Made by a program: the position numbers and the translations under genes. DNA of 64,000 bases from Myxococcales bacterium (GTDB lineage Bacteria; Myxococcota_A; Polyangia; Haliangiales; Haliangiaceae), in the NCBI GenBank assembly GCA_016707895.1, contig JADJGV010000010.1, forward strand, positions 124,001 to 188,000, read 5' to 3'. The notes beneath the pieces were generated by a model. That model saw only the letters and a program-made list of their open reading frames with translations. It had not been told where the DNA came from and did not search any database. This document shows, piece by piece, positions 9,893 through 28,283 of this stretch (positions are counted from its first letter, which is position 1; every line of letters starts with the position of its first letter).

Positions 9893-10483
9893 TCAGCCAG
9901 CGCCGCCCGGCGCCCCGTCGCCACCGCGGCGCGCCGAGCGGGGGCGGAACGCGCAGACCACCGCGTCGTGGGTCTCGACGTAGGGGGCGCCGATCAGATC
10001 GAGGCAGTACGGCACCGCGGCGAAGATCCCGTCGAGAGTCTCCTGGATCGCCTTGGGCTGCCCCGGCAGGTTGAGGATCAGCGCGCGCCCGCGCACCACG
10101 CCGACCTGCCGCGACAAGATCGCGGTCGGCACGTACTTCAGGCTGATCCGCCGCATCTCCTCGCCGAAGCCGGGCAGCACCTTGTGCGCGACCGCCAGCG
10201 TCGCCTCGGGCGTGACGTCGCGCGGCGCCGGGCCGGTGCCGCCGGTGGTCACGATCAGGTGGCAACCGACGTCATCGGCCAGCTCGATCAGCGTGCGCTC
10301 GATGGTCGGCTGATCGTCGGCGATCAGCCGCGCCTCGGCGCGCCACGGCGACGCCAGCGCCGCGGTCATCCACGCGCGCAGCGCCGGCAGCCCCTGATCG
10401 ACGTAGACGCCGGTCGACGCGCGATCGCTGATCGACACCAGCCCGATGAGCAGCTCGCCGGCCTCGTCGATCGTCGTGGTCAT
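9893..10483 (-). CDS. mogA: Molybdopterin adenylyltransferase
   Basis: A 196-residue protein of the MogA/MoaB family, the same length as E. coli MogA. It adenylates molybdopterin before molybdenum insertion. Diagnostic motifs are the nucleotide/MPT-binding TTGGTGPAPRDVTPEA (79-94), with its conserved Asp89, and ILNLPGQPKA (136-145). The start at ATG 10483 has TACCAT 7 bases upstream. The C-terminal 15 residues are a Gly/Arg-rich extension. No other moa/moe gene is in the window, so the gene is isolated from its pathway. Confidence 0.9.
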   Translation of the reverse strand: MTTTIDEAGELLIGLVSISDRASTGVYVDQGLPALRAWMTAALASPWRAEARLIADDQPTIERTLIELADDVGCHLIVTTGGTGPAPRDVTPEATLAVAHKVLPGFGEEMRRISLKYVPTAILSRQVGVVRGRALILNLPGQPKAIQETLDGIFAAVPYCLDLIGAPYVETHDAVVCAFRPRSARRGGDGAPGGAG

Positions 10484-10568
10484 GGCGCCGATGGTACGGC
10501 CGGCCGCGGCGCGGCGTCGCCCGGCCGGGGCGCCGCGACTCGAAGCCGCAGCGCGGGCTGGCGTGCGC

Positions 10569-11107
10569 TCACCGACGCAGCCGCGCCGGGCGCTGGTAAC
10601 CGTCGGCGGCGATACACGCGACGAACGCGCGGGCGTCGTCGCGCTCTTGCTGGCTCAGCCGGCCGTCGGACTGCGCGCGGACGACGCGCCGCAGGACGGC
10701 GCGCAGCTCGGCGGCGGTGAGGCGCCCGAACACCATCGCCTTCGCGATCTCGAGCTCGGCGCCGGCGTCGCCGAGGGCGGCCGCCTTGCGGAACCACCGC
10801 AGCGCGAGCCCCACCTCGCCGCGCTGGCGATAGTAGATGCCGACGTTGCACGTCGCGGTCGGATCGCCGAGAGCGGCCGCGCGCTTCCACAGCCGCAGCG
10901 CCCGGGCGCGATCGCGACGCACCCCGAGGCCGAGCTCCGTGGCGTGCGCCAGCGCCGCGATGCCGACACGTCGCCGCCGCGCGCCCCCTGCGCGAACGCC
11001 GCGACCGCCGCGCGCTGCGCCCGACCGCCGCGCTGCGCCAGCAAGCGCTGGCCCTCGGCCCAGTGCTCCGACGGCTCGGCGGTGGTCGCTGAAGCGGCGG
11101 GCAGCAT
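10569..11107 (-). pseudogene. Sel1-repeat protein interrupted by a single-base loss
   Basis: Two overlapping reading frames together make one Sel1/TPR-like protein of about 179 residues. The first frame starts at ATG 11107 (MLPAASATTAEP) and runs to ARGGDVS near 10965. The second frame continues with GIAALAHATELGLGV and two Sel1 repeats (ARALRLWKRAAALGD, LALRWFRKAAALGDAG) to the stop at 10569. Adding one base near 10963-10967 joins them exactly in phase. Everything else looks intact, so a sequencing or assembly error is as likely as a real mutation. Sel1 proteins mediate protein-protein contacts; no partner is evident here. Confidence 0.7.
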
Positions 11108-11220
11108 CGACCGATGGTGCCGACGGCCGCGACGCGTGTCCAGCCGTACCCCGAACTCGCTGTCGTTCGGCCACGCCACGTACGGAACCCGCCGCCTGAG
11201 CCGGCGCGCTAGCGAACCCC

Positions 11221-12573
11221 ATGGCGCTCGGATATCGTCGCAACGTGAGGATCCGAACGGTTCAGGGAGTACTCATCGGCGTCGTCGCTTGCCTCGCGGC
11301 CTGCCAGTTCGAGCGGCCGCGCAACGTCGACGTCGACGCGCGCGAGCTCGATGCGCCGCCGATCGAGTGCACCGCGTCGACCGCGACCTGCAGCAACGAC
11401 CGGTACACGGAGTGCGACGCGAGCGGTCGCTACACGCGCTACCAGGTCCCCAACGGTGGCGGCGTCGGCATGCCGGCGACGCTGGTGATGCACGACTTCG
11501 CGTGTCCGCTAGGCTGCGCCGACGCGACCCGCTGCGCCAACCCGGTGCCTTCGCATGGGCTCGCGTCGACGTTGCCGACGTGGGCTGGCGGAGGTGTCGA
11601 TGTCGACCTGACCACCTCGAACGGCTCGGTGATCTCGCTGGACACGAACGCGAGCGGCACAGAGGTCGAACTCGCCGACGCGGTCGGCAACACGTTCCGC
11701 GTGCCAGTCGAGGTGATCACCCAGGCCGGCGGCCCGGAGATCTTGGTGCTCAAGGTCCGAACGCTGACGATCCGCGGCCCCGCGCGGGTCGTCGCCACCG
11801 GCGCGCGGGCCCTGGCGGTAGCTGCGGCGTTCGACATCGTAGTCGAAGGCCGGCTCGACGCCAGCGCTGCGGCTAGCGCCGCGGGCGCCACAGGGACGGG
11901 CACATGCGTCGCGCCATCTGCGTTGATCGCATCCGGCGGCGGCGGGAATCGCTACGCGGGAAGCAACTCGAGCCATGGCGATCTCGGCGGCCAGGCACAG
12001 CCCGGTCCACAACCCATCCTCATCGGCGGGTGCGCTGGCGGCGCTATCGGGGTCACAGCAGGCGGTGCCCCGGGCGGCGCAATCCAGCTGGTCAGCCGCA
12101 CGCAAATCGCGATCACCAGCGGGGGCGTCCTATCGGTCGCTGGCGGTGGTGGCCGAGCATTCGCCGCGCCCGAGGACGGACTCAACCGTGCCACGGGCGG
12201 CGGCTCTGGTGGCCAGATCGTGCTTGAGGCGCCTGTCATCCAGATCGCGCCAACGGCGTATGTCGTCGGCAGAGGTGGCAGCGGCGCGGCCGCGAAGTCG
12301 GGCCAGACCAGCCTCCGCATGGACGGTGTCGCGGGCGATGCGGACGTGACGTCGGCGACGGTGCCGGGTCCGACATGCACTGGTTGCGGCTTTGGCGGTG
12401 ATGGCGGTCTCGTCGGCGCTCCACCCGGCCAGGGCTCCCAGGGCAGCACAGGGATGGGCGGTGGCGGCGGCTCCGTGGGACGCGCGACGTTGACTGCCCG
12501 CACCAGCACGGTCACCCCGCCGATGGCCGCGATGCTCGTTGAGTACACGCTGGCGACTCTGCCGCGCGACTAA
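11221..12573 (+). CDS. Glycine-rich secreted lipoprotein
   Basis: A 450-residue exported lipoprotein (VVACLAAC lipobox, Cys28 counted from ATG 11221). GTG at 11245 (VRIRTVQG) is a likely better start, as it places a short charged N-terminus before the hydrophobic stretch and has a TATCGT element 8 bases upstream. A short Cys-containing segment follows (ECTAST... CSNDRYTECD, CPLGCADATRC). The rest is rich in Gly and Ala with beta-strand-like repeats such as GGGGNRY, GGAPGGAI, GGGSGGQI and VGRGGSG. This pattern is typical of myxobacterial surface proteins with a right-handed beta-helix-like fold. Function unknown. Base composition is less GC-biased than its neighbours between 11.5 and 12.5 kb. 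Confidence 0.75.
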   Translation: MALGYRRNVRIRTVQGVLIGVVACLAACQFERPRNVDVDARELDAPPIECTASTATCSNDRYTECDASGRYTRYQVPNGGGVGMPATLVMHDFACPLGCADATRCANPVPSHGLASTLPTWAGGGVDVDLTTSNGSVISLDTNASGTEVELADAVGNTFRVPVEVITQAGGPEILVLKVRTLTIRGPARVVATGARALAVAAAFDIVVEGRLDASAAASAAGATGTGTCVAPSALIASGGGGNRYAGSNSSHGDLGGQAQPGPQPILIGGCAGGAIGVTAGGAPGGAIQLVSRTQIAITSGGVLSVAGGGGRAFAAPEDGLNRATGGGSGGQIVLEAPVIQIAPTAYVVGRGGSGAAAKSGQTSLRMDGVAGDADVTSATVPGPTCTGCGFGGDGGLVGAPPGQGSQGSTGMGGGGGSVGRATLTARTSTVTPPMAAMLVEYTLATLPRD

Positions 12574-12621
12574 GTCCTACATCGGCCTACCTGCGAACGC
12601 CTCCATTCGGCTTGCCGCTCC

Positions 12622-12629
12622 TATATGAT
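12622..12629 (+). promoter_or_regulatory. -10 element TATATGAT of the vWA gene
   Basis: TATATGAT ends 6 bases before the ATG at 12636. At that distance transcription would begin at or near the A of the start codon, giving a leaderless transcript. It is the clearest example of a pattern seen before many genes here. Confidence 0.55.
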
Positions 12630-12635
12630 CGCATC

Positions 12636-14407
12636 ATGAGGGAGCTTGCGTCTCGCGGCGCGTGCGTCGCGCTATTCGCGTTGCTGGCGATCGCTGCGTG
12701 CGGTCCTAGCGGCAACAACAACCAGGATGCGGGGAACGGGGATGCCACGGGTGACGGCAACACCGGCGGTCCCGACGCGCCGTTGCCGCACACGCTGGTC
12801 GGCATCATGGTCACGCCGACAAACCCGCTGATCGAGATGGACGTCAACGTCACGGGGACGCAGGCCTTCGTCGCGACCGGCGAGTACCTCGACGGCGTGC
12901 CCGAAGATCTCAGCGCCCAGGTCACGTGGGCGGTCGCCAACCCGGCGGTCGGCTCGATGACCGGCGCCACGCTCAACATCCCGGCGTTCGCCAGCGCCAC
13001 CGCCGAGGTGTCGCGCATCACCGCGACGATGGGCAACGTCGTGGGCGAGGCGCAGATCACCGTGGTCGCGTACCGCCGCAGCGGGCCGACCCAGGACTTC
13101 TTCTTCATCCTGCCGTACAACGATCCGACCGGCGCCGCGATGCGGCCGCTCGACTTCGCCACCGACATCCCCAAGCTCGACGTGTTCTTCCTGATGGACA
13201 CCACCGGCTCGATGTACGGCGCGATTTCGAACCTCCAGTCGTCGCTCTCGTCGACGATCATCCCGCAGCGGAGATCGCGGACAGTCAGTTCGGGGTCGGC
13301 GCGTTCGAGGACTTCCCCGACGGAGTCTATGGTTCGCTCATGGGATCCGCGTGCGGGCGCGGCGGAGTCTCGACACCCGATCAGCCGTTCCACCTCTTCC
13401 AGACGATCACCTCCAGCGTCGCGGCTGCGCAAGCTGGCGTCGCCCGCCTGAGCAACGGCACCGCTGGCCCCATCGGGTGCGGGCAGGACACGCCCGAGTC
13501 GGGCATCGAGGGGATGTACCAGGCCGCGACGGGCAACGGCCTGAACGGCCCAGGCCTGACCAACGTTCCGGCGAATCACACGGGCGTCGGCGGGGTCGCC
13601 TTCCGCGCCACGTCGATGCCGGTGATCGTGAACATCACCGACGCCATGTCGCACGCCCCTGGCGAGACGACGGTCTGCGGCGGCGAGAGCGTGAACTACA
13701 CCGGCGCGGTCGGCGCGGTCGCACACTCGCGGACCGCCACCAAGGCGGCGATCGACGGCATCTGCGGCCGCGTGGTCGGGGTTTCGGTGCTGCCCAGCTT
13801 CGGAACGTGCAACGGCCAGGGCGACCTGGAGGACTTCGCGACCGCGACCGGTGCGCTGGTGCCGCCCGCGGCGTGGGACATCGGCACCCGCCCGGCGGGC
13901 TGCGCCGCCACCCAGTGCTGCACTGGCATCAACGGCGCGGGGCGCGCGCCCAACGCCCAGGGGCTGTGCCCCATGGTGTTCCAGACCGCGTCCAACGGCA
14001 CCGGTCTCGGCGCTGGCGTCGTCACCGGCATCCGCATGCTGACCCGGTTCGCGACGTTCGACGTCGAGAGCGCGCGCATGGGCGGCACCGCCGACGTCAA
14101 CGGCAACCCGCTGCCGACGCCGCACACCACCGCGGACTTCATCCGCGCGGTCACGCCGACCGGCTTCATGCTGCCGCCGCCGCCGCCGAACCTGCCCAAC
14201 CCGACGTTCGACGCGACGGCGTTCCACGGCGTCACCCCCGGCACGCAGGTGTCGTTCAACGTGCAGGCGTTCAACGACTTCGTGCCCGAGACCAACGACG
14301 CGCAGATCTTCCGCGCCACCATCCAGGTGCTGGCCGGCGGCTGCACGCCGCTCGACGCGCGCGAGGTGCTGATCCTCGTGCCGCCGATGCCGGTCGTCGT
14401 GCAGTAG
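12636..14407 (+). pseudogene. vWA-domain lipoprotein split by a single-base loss
   Basis: One gene of about 590 residues, read in two frames. The first part (12636 to about 13262) has a lipobox Cys22, an Asp/Asn/Gly linker, a bacterial Ig-like region (LVGIMVTPTNPLIEM..., about 55-140) and the metal-binding DTTGSM of a von Willebrand factor A domain at residue 188. The frame then changes at TCATCCCG near 13262, and the second part continues in register with AEIADSQFGVGAFEDFP to the stop at 14405-14407. One extra C in the CCC run restores a single frame. vWA lipoproteins of this type usually bind ligands or assemble surface complexes. It is followed after 20 bases by a Ser/Thr kinase gene in the same direction. 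Confidence 0.75.
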
Positions 14408-14427
14408 GCCGTGGTAGCTTCGGAGCG

Positions 14428-15294
14428 ATGGCGACAGCCGATCGCTCCGGGCTCGTGATCGACGGCCGCTACCGGCTGGAGAAGTTGATCGGGCGGGGCG
14501 CAATGGCCGACGTCTACCGGGCCCGCGACGACGAGGCGGGGGTGACGGTGGCGGTGAAGATCCTCCGGGATCAGCTGACCCGCGACCACGAGGCGGTGGC
14601 GCGGTTCCAGCGCGAGGCCGAGGTCCAGGCCAAGATCCAGCACCGCAACGTCGCGGCGCTGTACGGCTCGGGCGTCACCGACGCCGCCGAGCCGTACCTG
14701 GTGGTCGAGCTGCTGCGCGGCCACTCGCTGCGCGCGGTGCTCAAGCAGCAGGGCTCGGTGGCGCCGGCGCGCGCGCTGTCGTACGCGTGGCAGGCGCTGC
14801 AGGGGCTGGCCGCGGTCCACGCCCAGGGCGTGCTGCACCGCGACCTGAAGCCGGCCAACCTGATGCTCGAGCCGTCGCCGGGGCCGGTCGAGCGGGTGAT
14901 CGTGATCGACTTCGGGTTTGCCGCGCTCGAGGGCGGGCAGAAGCTGACCGCCCGCGGCCACGTCGTCGGCTCGCTGACCTACCTGGCGCCCGAGCGGCTC
15001 AAGGGCAAGCCGGCCGATCCGCGCAGCGACCTGTACGCGATCGGCATCATCATGTACGAGCTGATCGCCGGGCGGGCGCCGTTCATCGGCGCCGACGACT
15101 TCGAGCTGATCAGCGCGCACCTGCACGACGACCCGCCGCCGCTCGATCTGGTGGCGGCGACCGCGCCGCCCGAGCCGGTGGCGCGGCTGGTGATGCAGGC
15201 GCTGGCCAAGGAGCCCGACCACCGGTTCGCCAGCGCGCTGGCGATGGCGGCGGCGATCGAGGACGCCTCGCGCTCGATCGCCACCGCGGGCTGA
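14428..15294 (+). CDS. Soluble serine/threonine protein kinase
   Basis: A 288-residue Hanks-type kinase with only the catalytic domain. It has Gly-loop GRGAMADVY (22-30), ATP-binding Lys44, catalytic loop HRDLKPANL (137-145), DFG (161-163) and APE-like YLAPERL. There is no transmembrane helix or sensor domain, so it is probably cytoplasmic and depends on another protein for input. ATG 14428 lies 7 bases after TAGCTT. It could be cotranscribed with the vWA lipoprotein gene, which ends 20 bases upstream, but it has its own promoter-like element. Confidence 0.9.
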   Translation: MATADRSGLVIDGRYRLEKLIGRGAMADVYRARDDEAGVTVAVKILRDQLTRDHEAVARFQREAEVQAKIQHRNVAALYGSGVTDAAEPYLVVELLRGHSLRAVLKQQGSVAPARALSYAWQALQGLAAVHAQGVLHRDLKPANLMLEPSPGPVERVIVIDFGFAALEGGQKLTARGHVVGSLTYLAPERLKGKPADPRSDLYAIGIIMYELIAGRAPFIGADDFELISAHLHDDPPPLDLVAATAPPEPVARLVMQALAKEPDHRFASALAMAAAIEDASRSIATAG

Positions 15295-15306
15295 CCCTCG
15301 AAGGGC

Positions 15307-15312
<6 letters not shown>
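15289..15312. terminator. Hairpin shared by two convergent genes
   Basis: GGCTGA-CCCT (15289-15298), loop CGA, then AGGG-C-TCAGCC (15302-15312) pair with one bulged C. The stem contains the stop codons of both the kinase (+) and the aldolase (-). It could terminate transcription from both directions. No U-tract is present. Confidence 0.45.
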
Positions 15313-16160
<848 letters not shown>

Positions 16161-16164
<4 letters not shown>

Positions 16165-16433
16165 TGGGCGTCGACCTCGTCGACGATGCCCACCACCAGC
16201 GAGCGGATCGGCACCTGGTCGCCGCCCTTGAGGATCTGCCGCACGCCGTTGCCCTCGGTCAGCACCAGCACCCGATCGCCGGGGCCAGCCTGGGCGTCGT
16301 CGACGGCGATGAAGCTGTCGCCGAGATCGGCGCCGGCGGCGTCGAGCGGCTGGACGATCAAGAGCGTGCGCCCGGCGTAGGCCGGGTGCTTGACCGACGC
16401 GGTGATGTTGCCGAGCACGCGGCACAGCCTCAT
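16161..16433 (-). CDS. Bacterial microcompartment vertex protein, EutN/CcmL family (second copy)
   Basis: A 90-residue pentamer-forming shell protein (BMC-P). It has the family pattern: N-terminal [31 protein letters not shown], central [28 protein letters not shown] and C-terminal [14 protein letters not shown]. Such pentamers cap the vertices of polyhedral protein shells. The gene overlaps both neighbours by 4 bases (ATGA), making a tight three-gene unit with a longer EutN/CcmL gene upstream and an aldolase downstream. No hexameric or trimeric shell gene is in the window, so the shell body must be encoded elsewhere. Confidence 0.92.
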
Positions 16434-16819
16434 CGGCGCGGCTCCGGCTTGCGGGTGGCCTGCGGCCGCTTGCGCGCGGCGGCGATCGGCGCGCTGTCGT
16501 TGGCGACGGTGGGATCGTCGTCGACCGGCTCGGGCGCGCCGTCGGCGGCGCGGGCCGGGGCGTGCAGGCCGTCGACGACGCCGACGATCGCGGCGTCGAC
16601 CGGGACGAACCACGGGGTCAGGGCCAGCGCGGCCTCGCGGGAGCCGACCAGGTAGACGTGATCGCCGACGCCGGCCTGGACCGTGTCGACCGCGACCTGC
16701 AGGTCGCCGGTGGCGCGCCCGGTGTCATCCACCGGCTGCACCAGCAGCAGCTTCTGGCCTTCGAGGCCGGCGGCTTTCTGCGCGGCGACGACGGTGCCGG
16801 TGACGACTCCCAGGTACAT
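16430..16819 (-). CDS. Bacterial microcompartment vertex protein, EutN/CcmL family (first copy, extended)
   Basis: A 129-residue BMC-P protein. Residues 1-85 follow the EutN/CcmL fold: [59 protein letters not shown]. The C-terminal 40 residues are an extension rich in Ala, Pro and Asp that ends in basic residues ([14 protein letters not shown]). Most family members are about 85-100 residues, so the tail is unusual and may bind cargo or face the cytoplasm. It starts the vertex/vertex/aldolase unit. TACCGT lies 9 bases before the ATG, just behind the stop of the giant TPR gene. Confidence 0.92.
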   Translation of the reverse strand: MYLGVVTGTVVAAQKAAGLEGQKLLLVQPVDDTGRATGDLQVAVDTVQAGVGDHVYLVGSREAALALTPWFVPVDAAIVGVVDGLHAPARAADGAPEPVDDDPTVANDSAPIAAARKRPQATRKPEPRR

Positions 16820-16828
16820 GGATGGTCG

Positions 16829-16834
16829 ACGGTA
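16829..16834 (-). promoter_or_regulatory. -10-like element TACCGT of the microcompartment unit
   Basis: Read on the minus strand, TACCGT ends 9 bases before the ATG at 16819. It lies in the 40-base gap after the giant TPR gene and suggests that the shell/aldolase unit has its own promoter. Confidence 0.4.
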
Positions 16835-16859
16835 GCGGCCCGCCGGGCGGCGGTCAACC

Positions 16860-25124
<8,265 letters not shown>

Positions 25125-25198
25125 GCCGGCCGCGACGATCGCGGCCCGGCGACGGTATCACGAGGGCTCGCGCGCGGGCGCCGCCCGGGCCGGTCGTT

Positions 25199-26110
25199 CT
25201 ACGCGCGGGTCGGCACGTCGCCGGTCGACTCGGGCGCGGCGGTCGCGGCCGGCCGCGCGCGATCGCGGCGGGTGCCGGCGCGGACGTGGTCGGGGACGCC
25301 GTGGAGCTCGCGCACCAGGCCGAGCAGCGCGAACAGCCGCAGCACGTAGAAGGTGATGTCGACCTCCCACCAGAAGAAGCCCTGGCGCGCCGCCACCTGG
25401 TAGTGGTGGTGGTTGTTGTGCCAGCCCTCGCCGAGCGTGACGATCGCCAGCACCGGGTTGTTGCGCGAGTCATCGCCCGACGGGTAGCGCCGGCCGCCCC
25501 ACAGGTGCGACAGCGAGTTGATCGTGAACGTGCCGTGCCAGCACAGCACCTGCGAGACCGCGAAGGCCCAGGTCAGCCCGAACCAGCCGCCGACCAGGTA
25601 ACTCAGCGCCGCGACCGCGAGCACCGGCACCACCCAGTAGCGATCGAGCCAGCGCAGCTCGGGGTAGCGCGCGAAGTCCTTGATCGCCGCGTGGTCGGTG
25701 CCCTCGAAGTCGCGGGCCAGGATCCAGCCCATGTGCGACCACCAGAAGCCGCCGTGGTAGGGCGAGTGCAGATCGTCGGCGGTGTCCGAGCCGCGGTGGT
25801 GGCGGCGGTGGTGCGCGGCCCACCACAGCACGCCCTTCTGCGCGGTCGCGGTGGCGCCCAGCGCCAGCACGAACTGGAACCAGCGCGAGGTCTTGTAGCT
25901 GCGGTGCGCGAAGTAGCGGTGGTAGCCGGCGGTGACGAAGAAGAGCCGCACCGCGTACAGCCCGACCGCCACCGCCAGGCCGCGCCACGACCAGCCCAGC
26001 GCGGCCACGCCGGCGATCGCGCCGACGTGGATCAGCCAGTAGGGGATGGCCGGCGCGTTGAAGTACACGCTGCGCCAGCCACGGGCCTGCGCGTTCGCCG
26101 CGGTCTGCAT
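25199..26110 (-). CDS. Acyl-CoA (delta-9 type) fatty acid desaturase
   Basis: A 303-residue integral membrane di-iron desaturase that introduces a double bond into acyl chains. The three histidine boxes are present: HRYFAH (64-69), HHRRHH (100-105) and HNNHHH (231-236). Hydrophobic segments near 25-60 and 160-190 fit the four-helix topology of the family. A basic, Ala-rich C-terminal tail (about 275-303) follows. ATG 26110 has TAGATC 6 bases upstream. The gene lies between a HAD phosphatase gene (upstream) and the giant TPR gene (downstream), with no other lipid gene near. It probably adjusts membrane fluidity. Confidence 0.92.
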   Translation of the reverse strand: MQTAANAQARGWRSVYFNAPAIPYWLIHVGAIAGVAALGWSWRGLAVAVGLYAVRLFFVTAGYHRYFAHRSYKTSRWFQFVLALGATATAQKGVLWWAAHHRRHHRGSDTADDLHSPYHGGFWWSHMGWILARDFEGTDHAAIKDFARYPELRWLDRYWVVPVLAVAALSYLVGGWFGLTWAFAVSQVLCWHGTFTINSLSHLWGGRRYPSGDDSRNNPVLAIVTLGEGWHNNHHHYQVAARQGFFWWEVDITFYVLRLFALLGLVRELHGVPDHVRAGTRRDRARPAATAAPESTGDVPTRA

Positions 26111-26176
26111 CCGTTCGATCTACCGTGGGGCGCGCGCACCGTCGGGGACATCTCCGTCACGGTTCAGTCACGGGCC

Positions 26177-26193
26177 CGTCGGCGCCGCCGACG
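26177..26193 (-). terminator. Hairpin behind the HAD phosphatase gene
   Basis: CGTCGGC (26177-26183) and GCCGACG (26187-26193) form a 7-bp stem with a 3-base loop, starting 5 bases beyond the stop of the HAD gene. It may separate that gene from the desaturase gene downstream. No T-tract. Confidence 0.4.
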
Positions 26194-26197
26194 CTGA

Positions 26198-26845
26198 TCA
26201 CACCAGCAGCGCCGCGGCCAGCTCGTCGGGCGCGTCGCACAGCGCGTCGGGCCCCGCGGTGACCAGCTCGTGACGCGGCCGGAAGCCCCAGCTCACGCCG
26301 ACCGTGCGCATGCCGGCCGCGCGGCCGGTCGCGACGTCGATCGCCGAGTCGCCCACGAACGCGCAGCGCTCGGGCGCGACGCCCAGCTCGTCGGCCGAGC
26401 ACAGCGCGACGGTCGGATCGGGCTTGAGCGGCACCTGCGGCCGCTGGCCGTACACCGACGCGAACGGCCACGCCGCGAACAGCCGCTCGGCGAGGTGGCG
26501 GGTGAGATCGTGCGGCTTGTTCGAGACGATGCCGAAGGTGAGGCCGGCCGCGGTCAGCGCGTCGAGCGCGTCGGCCAGGCCGGCGTACAGCCGCGTCTCG
26601 CCGATCGGCCGCGCGCGGTAGGCGGCGCGGAAGCTCTCGAACACCGCCGCGACGTCGCCGCGCTCGCCGACCGCGCGCTCGACCAGCACCCGCGCGCCCT
26701 CGCCGATCATCGCCTTGAGCTGCTCGACCGACGGCGCGGGCAACCCGTGCGCGGTGAGCGCGGTCGCCAGCGCGGCGCCGATGTCGCTCAGGCTGTCGAC
26801 CAGCGTGCCGTCGAGGTCGAAGATCACAGCCCGGATGCGCGCCAT
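26198..26845 (-). CDS. gph: HAD hydrolase, phosphoglycolate phosphatase-like
   Basis: A 215-residue HAD-family phosphatase. Motif I is FDLDGTLVDS (9-18, nucleophile Asp10), motif II the Ser in GIVSNKPHD, motif III Lys in PLKPDP and motif IV GDSAIDV. Length and cap position fit Gph/PGP (subfamily IA), which removes 2-phosphoglycolate made during DNA repair or oxygenation. Substrate assignment inside this superfamily is uncertain. TATGGT lies 8 bases upstream of the ATG. Confidence 0.85.
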   Translation of the reverse strand: MARIRAVIFDLDGTLVDSLSDIGAALATALTAHGLPAPSVEQLKAMIGEGARVLVERAVGERGDVAAVFESFRAAYRARPIGETRLYAGLADALDALTAAGLTFGIVSNKPHDLTRHLAERLFAAWPFASVYGQRPQVPLKPDPTVALCSADELGVAPERCAFVGDSAIDVATGRAAGMRTVGVSWGFRPRHELVTAGPDALCDAPDELAAALLV

Positions 26846-26946
26846 CGCGATCGACCATACCAGCGCGGTGAGGTCGCGGGCGCGCGATCCCGGCGCGAAC
26901 CGGTCGTCATCTCGACAGCACCGGCGCGGTGCGCTCTAGTCCGCGC

Positions 26947-27972
26947 ATGGAATACCGCAACCTCGGAGCGGCCGGCGTGAAGGTCTCGACCCTGTGCCTG
27001 GGCGCGATGACCTTCGGCGAGGCCGACGACAAGTCGTTCATGCACCAGGTCGGCTGCGACGACGCCACGTCGCACGCGATCCTCGACCGCGCCCTCGAGC
27101 TGGGCATCAACTTCGTCGACACCGCCGACGTCTACGGCCAGGACGGGCTGTCGGAGCGCGTCATCGGCGCGTGGTTCGCGGCGCGGCCGACGGCCCGCGA
27201 TCAGATCGTGCTGGCCACCAAGTTCCGCTTCACGATGGGCGGCGGGCCCAACCGCAGCGGCGCGTCGCGCTACCGCATCGTCCGCTGCGTCGAGGACTCG
27301 CTGCGCCGGCTGGGCACCGACCGCATCGACCTGTACCAGATCCACGCCCAGGACCTGGCGGTCGACGAGGACGAGACGCTGCGCGCGCTCGACGATCTGG
27401 TCCGCGCCGGCAAGGTGCTGTACCTCGGCTGCTCGAACTACGCGGCGTACCGCCTGGTCGACAGCCTGTGGCGGGCCAAGGTCGCCGACCGCGACCGGTT
27501 CGTGACGCTGCAGGCGCAGTACAGCCTGATCGAGCGCGGCCTCGAGCGCGAGCACGTGCCGCTGTGCAAGCAGTGGGGGCTGGGCATCCTGCCGTGGTCG
27601 CCGCTGGCCGCCGGCTTCCTGTCGGGCAAGTACCGCAAGGACGCGGCGCCGCCGCCGGGCGCGCGGCTCGAGAAGTGGAAGGATCGCTGGGGCCGCTACG
27701 ACACGCCGCGCCACTGGGCGGTGATCGACGCGGTGACCGCGCTGGCCGGCGAGCTCGGCGCGACGCCGTCGCAGGTGTCGCTCGCGTGGCTCCTGCACAA
27801 GCCCGCCGTCACCAGCGTCATCTTCGGCGCGCGCAGCCTGGCCCAGCTCGAGGACAACGCCGCCGCGGCCAGCGTCAAGCTGACCGCCGAGCAGGTCAAG
27901 CGGCTCGATGACGCCAGCGCCTTCGACGTCGGCTATCCGTACGACTTCCTGGCCCGCCTCGGCGGCTGGTAG
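26947..27972 (+). CDS. Aldo/keto reductase
   Basis: A 341-residue NADPH-dependent oxidoreductase with the TIM-barrel aldo/keto reductase motifs. The catalytic tetrad is Asp58 and Tyr63 (DTADVYG), Lys92 (LATKF) and His133 (YQIHAQD). The C-terminal cofactor region SVIFGARSLAQLEDN is also present. It is closest in style to the YajO/Tas and potassium-channel beta-subunit branch. The physiological substrate is unknown. It is a monocistronic gene facing the toxin-antitoxin pair, from which it is 20 bases apart. Confidence 0.92.
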   Translation: MEYRNLGAAGVKVSTLCLGAMTFGEADDKSFMHQVGCDDATSHAILDRALELGINFVDTADVYGQDGLSERVIGAWFAARPTARDQIVLATKFRFTMGGGPNRSGASRYRIVRCVEDSLRRLGTDRIDLYQIHAQDLAVDEDETLRALDDLVRAGKVLYLGCSNYAAYRLVDSLWRAKVADRDRFVTLQAQYSLIERGLEREHVPLCKQWGLGILPWSPLAAGFLSGKYRKDAAPPPGARLEKWKDRWGRYDTPRHWAVIDAVTALAGELGATPSQVSLAWLLHKPAVTSVIFGARSLAQLEDNAAAASVKLTAEQVKRLDDASAFDVGYPYDFLARLGGW

Positions 27973-27992
27973 CGGCGCAGGCCGACGACCAC

Positions 27993-28283
27993 CTACCGGC
28001 CGCCCGGCCACCGTCTGGGGTTGGCGCGCTGATGCAACACCGCGAGCACCACGAGGCGTTGGGGTTCAATCAAGTAGAACACCGCGTATGGATAGCGCCG
28101 CATCAGCGCCCGGCGTACCTCCGGCATGACGACTGGTGCGCTGCTTGGCAGCTCGCGCAAGCGGTCGACGACGCGGTCGAGCTCGGCCCGGAATCGCTCA
28201 CCGTGTCCGACGCCTTGATAGTAGCTGACCGCCCGGGCAAGGTCGGCGGCGGCGGCCGCTCGGACGACGACTGGGATGGTCAC
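27993..28283 (-). CDS. RelE/ParE-family toxin
   Basis: A 96-residue toxin of the RelE/ParE superfamily. The pattern ADLARAVSYYQGVGHGERFRAELDRVVDRLRELP, then RRALMRRYPYAVFYLIEPQRLVVLAVLHQRANP, matches the family core (helical hairpin and beta-sheet with the conserved RRYPY and H.RR region). ParE types poison gyrase and RelE types cleave mRNA; the sequence does not decide between them. The GTG start overlaps the antitoxin stop (GTGA), the usual coupling for this class. Confidence 0.88.
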   Translation of the reverse strand: MTIPVVVRAAAAADLARAVSYYQGVGHGERFRAELDRVVDRLRELPSSAPVVMPEVRRALMRRYPYAVFYLIEPQRLVVLAVLHQRANPRRWPGGR

